A model generated the notes under the pieces. That model was not told the DNA's origin. It made no database searches and was given only the letters and a program-made list of their open reading frames with translations. The position numbers and the translations under genes were made by a program. This document shows positions 25,211 to 31,495 of a stretch of DNA of 64,000 nucleotides, in pieces. This DNA is from Hymenobacter oligotrophus (lineage in GTDB: Bacteria > Bacteroidota > Bacteroidia > Cytophagales > Hymenobacteraceae): contig NZ_CP032317.1 of assembly GCF_003574965.1 (NCBI RefSeq), positions 2,728,001-2,792,000 of the forward strand, written 5' to 3'. Every line of letters begins with the position of its first letter. Positions within the stretch are counted from its first letter, which is position 1.

Positions 25211-27664
25211 TTAGAGTTTGCGTTGGTAAGCAGCCAGGCGCACCAGCAGCGTGGCAAAGAGCATCACGCTAAGCGAACTGATGGGCATTAGAATGGCCGA
25301 CACGATGGGCGTGAACTTGCCCTGCACGGCCAGGCCCAAGCCAATGCCGTTGTAGATAAACGAAAGAACAAACGTGGCCAGCACCACCTGCAGGCAGTCC
25401 TGGGTGAATTTGAGAAAGGTGTTGAGCTGCCCGAAGCTGCTGGCGTCGAGAATGGCGTCGCAGGCGGGCGAGAAGTTGCTGAGCGTATGGGTGAGGGCAA
25501 TGCCGGCATCGGCTTGCTGCAGCGCGCCGGCATCGTTCAGCCCGTCGCCAATCATAATTACCGTGTCGCCCTGGCGCTTGAGCTCGGCAATGTAGTCGAG
25601 CTTGTTTTGCGGGGTTTGGCGGAAGCGCAGCTCGGCTTTGGGTCCAAACAGCTCGCGCAGGCGCTCCTGCTCGGTGTCGTTGTCGCCCGAGAGCACGGCC
25701 AGGCGGTAGCGTGTGCCGAGGTCGGCGAGTACCTCGCGCAGGTTTTGGCGGTACACGTTCCGGAAAATGTAGCAGCCGCCTAGGTCGTTGTTGAGGCTCA
25801 CGTACACCCGCGACTGCATGTTGTCGGAAGTTTCGGAGGTGTGCGCCGCCGTGGGCGAGGCGCCCACGAACGCCGCCGCACCCACCTTCACCGACAAGCC
25901 ATCCACGGTGCCGCGCAGGCCCTGGCCGGGCACTTCCACAAAATCGGCTACGGCAAACGGGCTGTGGGGCAGCTCCTGCGCCAGGCGCTGGCTCAGGGGG
26001 TGCGTTGATTGGCGCACCACGGCCGCTACGGCTTGCTGCTCGCGCAGCGTAAGTGCGGGCCCTAGGTACTCCACGGCCGATTGCTTTACGTCGGTAAGGG
26101 TACCCGTCTTGTCGAACACAATGGTGGTGGCCCGACCTAGGGTTTCGGCCACGGCCGAGTTTTTCAGGTAGAACTTGCGGCGGCCAAACGCCGTGAGGGC
26201 GCTGCCCAGGGCAAACGGCGTAGCCAGCGACAACGCGCACGGGCAAGCAATAACCAGCACCGAGGTAAACGCGCGCCACATCATCTGCTGGTCGCGCGGG
26301 AGCCAATAGGCCACGGCACCGGCCGCGATAAGCAGCGTGGCGGCCACAAAGTAGCGCCCCACCTTGTTGGCGTAGGTTTCGAGGGTTTGCTTTTCGGCTT
26401 TCTGGAAAGTGGGGTTGTTCCAGAGCTGCGTGAGGTAGCCCTGCGACACCTCGCGCACCACCTCCAGCTCCACGGCCTCGCCCACTTGCCGGCCGCCGGC
26501 GTACACCACCTCGCCGGCTACTTTGGCCACCGGCACCGATTCGCCCGACACAAACGAGTAGTCGATTTGCCCGGTGCCGCGCATCAGCATCGCATCGGCC
26601 GGAATTACCTCCTGGTTGCGCACCAAAATGCGGTGGCCCACTTGCAGGTCCTTCACCGATACCGACTTCTCGCCATCCTTGGTGAGCAGCGTAACGGCCA
26701 CCGGGAAGTACGAGGTGAAGTCGCGGTCGAAGCGGAGGGCGTCGTAAGTGCGCTGCTGCACCCACTTGCCGATCAGCATGAAGAACACGAGGCCCGTGAA
26801 CGAATCAAGGTAGCCGGCGCCGGTGCCCGACAGCACCTCGTAGGTGCTCACGCCGAACAAGGCCGTCAGACCTAGGCTAATCGGAAAGTCCAGGTTGATG
26901 TAGCGCTGCCGGATGCCGGCCCAGGCCGAGCGGTAAAAATCCTGCGCGCTGTAGAGCAGCACCGGCACCGACAGCAGCAGGCTGATGTAGCCGAAAAAGC
27001 GCCCGAACTCGCGGGCCAGCTCGTCGGTGAAGGACAGGTAATCGGGGAAGGCCAGCAGCATTACGTTGCCGAAGCAGAACCCCGCCAAGCCCAGCTTGTA
27101 ATAGATGGCGCGCGAGCCGTGGTTGGGCTGCGCGCCCAGCTCGGCCAGCGTAATTTGCGGCTCGTAACCTAGGGCGGCCAGCAGCTTCACCACTTCCTTC
27201 AGCGAGGTTTCGGAAGGCACGTAGCTCAGGCTGATTTCCTTGCGCAGGAAATTCACGCGCGACTCCGACACACCGGGGTTGAGCTTGTACAGGTTCTCGA
27301 GCAGGTAAATGCACGAAGCGCAGTGCATTTGCGGCAGCGTAAGCGTAAGTCGGGCCAGCTTATCGGAGCGGAAGCTGAGCAGCTGCGCCTGCACCGATTC
27401 CTCGTCGAGGTAATCGAAACGGCCGGGCAGTTCTACTTCCTTGATTTTCTGGCCGGGGTGCTCCTCCGAAATCGAGTAGTAGTTGCAGAGGTTGTTGGCC
27501 TCGAGCAGCTCGTACACGGCTTTGCAGCCCTGGCAGCAAAACGGCTTGTCGTGCAGCACAATGGGCTGCTCGGGGCAGTCGTCGCCGCAGTGGGTGCAGG
27601 CCGTGTGGGTGTGGATATGGGCAGCGGTGATGTTCACGCGGTTGGTCAGCTCTGGTGGCTGCAC
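25211..27664 (-). CDS. ccoI: CcoI, copper-translocating P-type ATPase for cbb3 maturation
   Basis: An 817-residue P1B-type ATPase that pumps copper across the membrane for CcoN. The N terminus has a Cys-rich domain (CTHCGDDC, FCCQGCKAVYELL) and an HMA-like domain with C115xxC118 in MHCASC. Transmembrane helices follow, with actuator motif SGES (373-376), ion-binding CPC (C474, C476 in IACPCALSLATP), phosphorylation site D518 in DKTGT and hinge GDGLNDAGAL. The Cys-rich N-terminal domain and eight-helix layout are those of the FixI/CcoI subgroup. Twin FNR-like boxes lie 31-65 bp upstream. Confidence 0.95.
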   Translation of the reverse strand: MQPPELTNRVNITAAHIHTHTACTHCGDDCPEQPIVLHDKPFCCQGCKAVYELLEANNLCNYYSISEEHPGQKIKEVELPGRFDYLDEESVQAQLLSFRSDKLARLTLTLPQMHCASCIYLLENLYKLNPGVSESRVNFLRKEISLSYVPSETSLKEVVKLLAALGYEPQITLAELGAQPNHGSRAIYYKLGLAGFCFGNVMLLAFPDYLSFTDELAREFGRFFGYISLLLSVPVLLYSAQDFYRSAWAGIRQRYINLDFPISLGLTALFGVSTYEVLSGTGAGYLDSFTGLVFFMLIGKWVQQRTYDALRFDRDFTSYFPVAVTLLTKDGEKSVSVKDLQVGHRILVRNQEVIPADAMLMRGTGQIDYSFVSGESVPVAKVAGEVVYAGGRQVGEAVELEVVREVSQGYLTQLWNNPTFQKAEKQTLETYANKVGRYFVAATLLIAAGAVAYWLPRDQQMMWRAFTSVLVIACPCALSLATPFALGSALTAFGRRKFYLKNSAVAETLGRATTIVFDKTGTLTDVKQSAVEYLGPALTLREQQAVAAVVRQSTHPLSQRLAQELPHSPFAVADFVEVPGQGLRGTVDGLSVKVGAAAFVGASPTAAHTSETSDNMQSRVYVSLNNDLGGCYIFRNVYRQNLREVLADLGTRYRLAVLSGDNDTEQERLRELFGPKAELRFRQTPQNKLDYIAELKRQGDTVIMIGDGLNDAGALQQADAGIALTHTLSNFSPACDAILDASSFGQLNTFLKFTQDCLQVVLATFVLSFIYNGIGLGLAVQGKFTPIVSAILMPISSLSVMLFATLLVRLAAYQRKL

Positions 27665-27694
27665 AAATTTCCCCCGCCTAGGTGCCGTAAAAGA

Positions 27695-27729
27695 TGACGA
27701 ATGTCAGGCACCTAGGCTGATAGTAGTCA
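27695..27729. promoter_or_regulatory. Twin FNR-like boxes upstream of ccoI
   Basis: TGACGAATGTCA (27695-27706) and TGATAGTAGTCA (27718-27729) fit TGA-N6-TCA with starts 23 bp apart, exactly as upstream of ccoNO. About 37 of 46 positions agree across the two regions. CCTAGG at 27710 falls between the boxes. Confidence 0.65.
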
Positions 27730-27780
27730 GCGCCTACCCGCGAACCGAGCAGGACTTTTGGGTTGTTGTTCCGGCTGCCT

Positions 27781-27889
27781 GTAGCGTGGGCTTGGCTACG
27801 CCTTCCTGCGGTTCAGCCCGCGTTTGCTCTATAATCTTTGATTCTGCAACGACATCGTGCTGGCTAACGCGGGCTGAAGCCCACGCTAC
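27781..27889. repeat. REP doublet with GTAGCGTGGGCT heads
   Basis: A left unit (27781-27824) begins GTAGCGTGGGCTT and ends CAGCCCGCGTT, with an 18-bp spacer inside its stem. The right unit (27866-27889) is AACGCGGGCTGAAG followed by CCCACGCTAC. Inverted arrangement and the GTAGCG head match the RAYT-linked REPs. It lies in the divergent region between ccoI and the TMEM205-like gene. Confidence 0.75.
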
Positions 27890-27927
27890 TGGTCAAAGCT
27901 TTCTTTCCGCACGCTACTTTTCGTTTT

Positions 27928-28413
27928 ATGCGTCCTTCCCATCATACTTTTTCGCTGCTGCTGGTGCTCTCGCTGTTTGTGTGGGCAGGCATGGTAGCGG
28001 CCATTTCTTTTATGGAGGCTCCGCTGAAATTCACCGCGCCCAACATCACCGTGGTGCTGGGCGTGGGCATTGGCCGCATCGTGTTTCACGCCCTTAACAA
28101 GGCCGAGCTGGTGCTGAGCGTGGTGGCCTTGCTCTGCGCCGGCGTGCTGGGAGTACCTTCGCGCATTTGGCTGGGGCTGCTTACGCTCGTCGTTATTTTG
28201 CTGGCCCAAACGCTGTGGCTGCTGCCCGCCCTCGATGCGCGCGCCGCCGCGCTGCTGGCCGGCTTGCCCAACCCGCCGAACTCCCAGCACCTCACGTATG
28301 TAGTGCTGGAGGCCGCCAAACTCATCGGCTTGGTTACCACTGCCAGCATGGCCTTTAGTTGGCTGATGCGCATGGCCCGCCGGCGCGAAGACCACCGCCG
28401 CGTTACTGCCTAA
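27928..28413 (+). CDS. Hypothetical four-helix membrane protein (DUF4149/TMEM205-like)
   Basis: A 161-residue protein with four hydrophobic segments: residues 8-30, 45-75, 79-100 and 125-150. The first, followed by FMEAPLKFTAPNI, and the later LEAAKLIGLVTTASMAFSWL resemble small DUF4149/TMEM205-like membrane proteins with a conserved FxxxPxxF region. The role is unknown. It precedes the first truncated hemoglobin by 45 bp on the same strand, so co-transcription is likely. Confidence 0.75.
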   Translation: MRPSHHTFSLLLVLSLFVWAGMVAAISFMEAPLKFTAPNITVVLGVGIGRIVFHALNKAELVLSVVALLCAGVLGVPSRIWLGLLTLVVILLAQTLWLLPALDARAAALLAGLPNPPNSQHLTYVVLEAAKLIGLVTTASMAFSWLMRMARRREDHRRVTA

Positions 28414-28458
28414 CTTCCCGTTTCGCTTCGGGCAACGCCCGTATTTGCTTTTTGCTTT

Positions 28459-28872
28459 ATGCCGAGCCCCCCTCCTACTCCGGCCGCTTCGCTTCCCGAC
28501 ATCACCACCGAAGCCGATATCCAAAAGCTGGTTGATACTTTTTACGACAAGGTAAACCAGGATGCACTCCTGGGTCCGGTATTCAACCAAATTGCGCAGG
28601 TGCACTGGCCCAAGCACTTGCCCACCATGTACGACTTTTGGAGCTCGGTGCTGTTTGGCACCATGCGCTACAAAGGCCGGCCGTTTCCCAAGCACTTGGC
28701 GCTGCCCATCGAAGGCGAACATTTTCAGCGTTGGCTGCAGCTGTTTTACGCCACCGTACAGGAAAACTTCAGCGGCCCTAAAGCCGAGGAAGCCAAAGTG
28801 AAGGCGCTCAACATCGCCTCCATGTTCGAGTACAAGATGAAAACGGCCAAGTCGCCGTTGTCCATCCTGTAA
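28459..28872 (+). CDS. Group III truncated hemoglobin
   Basis: A 137-residue single-domain globin. FYDKV carries the B9-B10 pair (Y29). The distal E7 His is H53 in WPKHLPTMYDFW, and the proximal F8 His is H79 in GRPFPKHLALP, 26 residues on, the same spacing as in Campylobacter jejuni Ctb. HFQRWLQLF follows. Group III globins bind O2 and NO; roles in nitrosative stress and oxygen delivery to cbb3-type oxidases have been proposed. It lies near ccoI/ccoS, behind a membrane protein, and is followed by a terminator at 28877-28911. Confidence 0.93.
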   Translation: MPSPPPTPAASLPDITTEADIQKLVDTFYDKVNQDALLGPVFNQIAQVHWPKHLPTMYDFWSSVLFGTMRYKGRPFPKHLALPIEGEHFQRWLQLFYATVQENFSGPKAEEAKVKALNIASMFEYKMKTAKSPLSIL

Positions 28873-28876
28873 TTTC

Positions 28877-28911
28877 CAACGCCTTGCGCTTTCCACCGGC
28901 GCAGGGCGTTG
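28877..28911 (+). terminator. Terminator after the first globin gene
   Basis: CAACGCC-TTGCGC pairs imperfectly with GCGCA-GGGCGTTG and is followed by TTTTT. Confidence 0.7.
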
Positions 28912-29061
28912 TTTTTGGCTGCCGGGTAGCAAGCACCCCCACACCACCTAGGGCCGTTGCCAAACTTGCCGCACTCACGGGCCAAAGCGCCACCGGCAGC
29001 TTACTTGCTTTCTTAAAATTTAATTCTGATTATCAGCCTACTACCAAGCTCATGACGTAAC

Positions 29062-29077
29062 GTGCAAACGTTTGCAC
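29062..29077. promoter_or_regulatory. Perfect 16-bp palindrome GTGCAAACGTTTGCAC upstream of globin 2
   Basis: The palindrome has a LacI/GalR-type operator form (compare PurR, GCAAACGNTTNC). It ends 61 bp before the start of the second globin gene and overlaps the expected promoter region (TTGCAC, TAATTTCG). A second short palindrome, CTGATTATCAG, lies at 29026-29036. Confidence 0.5.
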
Positions 29078-29138
29078 TAATTTCGCTCAACCTGCGCCCA
29101 ACCTCCTCCGTATTTCGAGCCCCTAGTCACCTCGTTCT

Positions 29139-29516
29139 ATGAAAACCGCTCCGACTTCTGCCCTTACCGACATCACCCGCGAAGCCGACGTAAAGACGCT
29201 CGTAGACTGCTTTTGCGAAAAGGTTGACCACGACGAGGTGCTGAGCCCCGTGTACAACGCCGTAGCGCGCGTGTACTGGCCGCATCACTTGTTTTCGATG
29301 TACGATTTCTGGAGCTCCAAACTGCTGGGCTCGAAGCCGGCGCCCGCCACCGAGGCCCCGGTGCAAGAAGCCGGCTTGGCGTTTGCCGGGCCGCACTCGG
29401 GCCGTTGGCTGAACTTGTTCAACGCCACGGTGCAGGAGCATTTTGCCGGCCCCAAAGCCGAAGAAGCCAAAGCCACTGCCCGCACCATTGCCCAAAGCGA
29501 CGAAGCCAGCGCTTAA
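29139..29516 (+). CDS. Divergent group III truncated hemoglobin paralog lacking F8 His
   Basis: A 125-residue paralog of the globin at 28459. It aligns well at both ends (READVKTLVDCF, WPHHLFSMYDFW with E7-type H50, and RWLNLFNATVQEHFAGPKAEEAK). However, B10 Tyr is Cys (C26 in CFCEKV), and the segment that should carry GxPxxKHLxLP with proximal F8 His is replaced by an Ala/Pro/Glu-rich stretch (SKPAPATEAPVQEAGL). Canonical heme coordination is therefore doubtful. It could be a heme-independent or differently ligated sensor, or a decaying copy. It has its own upstream region with a LacI-like palindrome. Confidence 0.8.
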   Translation: MKTAPTSALTDITREADVKTLVDCFCEKVDHDEVLSPVYNAVARVYWPHHLFSMYDFWSSKLLGSKPAPATEAPVQEAGLAFAGPHSGRWLNLFNATVQEHFAGPKAEEAKATARTIAQSDEASA

Positions 29517-29615
29517 ATGACTGTGCGTGGGTAAACGAACATAAAAGACCGCCAATGCTGAGCTTGTCGGTGGTCGATTACGTAACCTCCCGCCCCTACC
29601 GATTTTGTTATAACC

Positions 29616-29657
29616 CCAACAAAAAAGCCCGGCTGCAAAGACGGGCTTTTTTGTTGG
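29616..29657. terminator. Bidirectional terminator, globin 2 / odhB
   Basis: CCAACAAAAAAGCCCG pairs perfectly with CGGGCTTTTTTGTTGG, giving T-tracts in both directions. Confidence 0.9.
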
Positions 29658-29680
29658 TACGTTGCCTAGGTGCGTTAGCG

Positions 29681-31345
29681 TTACACCCCCAGCAGCAAAC
29701 GGGTCGGGTCTTCGAGCAGCTCCTTCACACGCACCAGGAACGACACCGACTCGCGGCCGTCGATAATTCGGTGGTCGTAGCTCAGGGCCAAGTACATCAT
29801 GGGCCGGATTACCACCTGGCCGTTTTCGGCGATGGGGCGCTGCACGATGTTGTGCATACCCAGGATGGCCGACTGCGGCGCGTTGATAATCGGGGTGCTC
29901 ATCATGGAGCCGAACACGCCGCCGTTGGTAATGGTGAACGTGCCGCCGGTCATTTGCTCGATGGTGAGCTTGTTGTCGCGGGCCAGCGAAGCCAAACGCA
30001 CGATTTCCTTCTCAATGCCATCGAACGACAGCTGCTCGGCGTTGCGGATTACAGGCACCACCAAGCCTTTCGGAGCCGATACGGCGATGCTGATGTCGCA
30101 GAAATCATTGTACACGATGTCTGTACCGTCGATCTGGGCATTTACGGCCGGCCACTCTTGCAAGGCTACGCAAACCGCCTTGGTGAAGAACGACATGAAG
30201 CCGAGGCCCACCGAGTGCTTCTCCTTGAACTTGTCTTTGAACTTGTTGCGCAGGTCCATGATGGGCTGCATGTTCACCTCGTTGAAGGTGGTGAGCATGG
30301 CCGTTTCGTTCTTCACGGCTACCAGGCGGCGCGAAACCGTTTTGCGCAGGTTGCTCATCCGCTCGCGGCGCTGGTTGCGGTTGCCGGTAGCAGCCGGAGC
30401 AGCAGCTTGGGCCTGCGGTGCAGGGGCAGCTGCGGCCGGAGCGGCAGCCGGAGCAGCGGCTTGCGGCTGCGCTTTCAGGGCGTCCTCTTTGGTGATGCGA
30501 CCATCGCGGCCGGTGCCTTGCACGTTGGCAGCGTTGATGCCTTTCTCGTCGAGGATTTTGCCAGCAGCCGGCGAAGGCGTACCAGCAGCGTAAGCCGAGC
30601 TACCACCTACCGAGGCCGAAGCAGCCGGAGCAGCAGCGGTGGACTGCGGAGCAGCCGCCGGGGCCGCAGCAGCCGAAGCGCCAGCACCCTCGATGCGGGC
30701 AATTACCGCCCCGATGCCAATGGTTTCGCCTTCTTTCACGGCGTGGCGCAGCGTGCCGCTAGCCTCCGAAGGCAGCTCAAACGTAGCCTTGTCCGATTCC
30801 AGCTCGGCAATTACCTCGTCGCGCGATACTTGCGCCCCATCGGGCTTCAGCCACTTGGCCACGGTTACTTCCGTGATGGACTCGCCCACGGTCGGAATCT
30901 TCATTTCTACCGTGCCACCGCCGGCGTTGCCGCCAGCAGTTGCCGGCGCTGCGTTGGTGGGCGTATTAGCCGAGCCAGCCTGCGAACCCCCGTAGCCCGA
31001 CTGGTTGCTGGCCTGCGGGTTCTGCTCGCCTTGCGTTACCGGGTCGGCTGCACCTAGGGCCGGTGCCGATGCCGTAGCCGAAGCAGCCGCGGGGGCCGTA
31101 GCCACGGCACCGTCGCCGCTGATTTCGGCGATAACCGCGCCAATGCCAATGGTTTCGCCTTCGGCCACGCGAATCTTTAGGGTACCGTTGCCCTCGGCGG
31201 GCAGCTCAAACGTAGCCTTGTCCGATTCGAGCTCGGCAATTACTTCGTCGCGCTTCACGGCCTCGCCGTCTTTCTTAAGCCACTTGGCGATGGTCACTTC
31301 CGTGATGGATTCGCCGACGGCGGGTATTTTAATTTCCAGAGCCAT
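29681..31345 (-). CDS. odhB: 2-oxoglutarate dehydrogenase E2 (dihydrolipoyl succinyltransferase) with two lipoyl domains
   Basis: A 554-residue E2 core protein that transfers succinyl from lipoyl to CoA in the TCA cycle. It has two lipoyl domains (residues 1-77 and 146-220) with acceptor lysines K43 and K186 in ESDKATFE, joined by Ala/Pro linkers. A peripheral-subunit-binding domain follows (around 260-300), then the catalytic acyltransferase with [11 protein letters not shown] near the C terminus (His and Asp catalytic). Most SucB proteins have one lipoyl domain. It follows odhA on the same strand, with a REP-like doublet (31405-31488) in the 150-bp gap. Confidence 0.95.
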   Translation of the reverse strand: MALEIKIPAVGESITEVTIAKWLKKDGEAVKRDEVIAELESDKATFELPAEGNGTLKIRVAEGETIGIGAVIAEISGDGAVATAPAAASATASAPALGAADPVTQGEQNPQASNQSGYGGSQAGSANTPTNAAPATAGGNAGGGTVEMKIPTVGESITEVTVAKWLKPDGAQVSRDEVIAELESDKATFELPSEASGTLRHAVKEGETIGIGAVIARIEGAGASAAAAPAAAPQSTAAAPAASASVGGSSAYAAGTPSPAAGKILDEKGINAANVQGTGRDGRITKEDALKAQPQAAAPAAAPAAAAPAPQAQAAAPAATGNRNQRRERMSNLRKTVSRRLVAVKNETAMLTTFNEVNMQPIMDLRNKFKDKFKEKHSVGLGFMSFFTKAVCVALQEWPAVNAQIDGTDIVYNDFCDISIAVSAPKGLVVPVIRNAEQLSFDGIEKEIVRLASLARDNKLTIEQMTGGTFTITNGGVFGSMMSTPIINAPQSAILGMHNIVQRPIAENGQVVIRPMMYLALSYDHRIIDGRESVSFLVRVKELLEDPTRLLLGV

Positions 31346-31404
31346 GTACTAGCTGGTGGGAAAGGATGTCGTTGGATATGGGAAAGTAGGAAGCTGCGGC
31401 GGAT

Positions 31405-31488
31405 GTAGCGCGAACTTTTAGTTCGTGTTTCGTTGCTAAAGCCCGAACGGCATTGGTCGACGAAAAGCGAACCGAAAGTTCGCGCTAC
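31405..31488. repeat. REP doublet with GTAGCGCGAACT heads, between odhA and odhB
   Basis: GTAGCGCGAACTTTTAGTTCG on the left and the inverted unit CGAACCGAAAGTTCGCGCTAC on the right. The stem CGAACT/AGTTCG differs from the RAYT-flanking REPs but keeps pairing and the GTAGCG head. Confidence 0.85.
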
Positions 31489-31495
31489 ACTCGGC

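Noticed and set aside
25269-26765. A 498-codon frame on the minus strand within ccoI
   Set aside because: Same-strand alternative frame inside ccoI; Arg/Ala/Gly-rich and without domains.
29405-31057. A 550-codon open frame on the plus strand
   Set aside because: Antisense to odhB and overlapping the second globin; no motif, and biased low-complexity composition.
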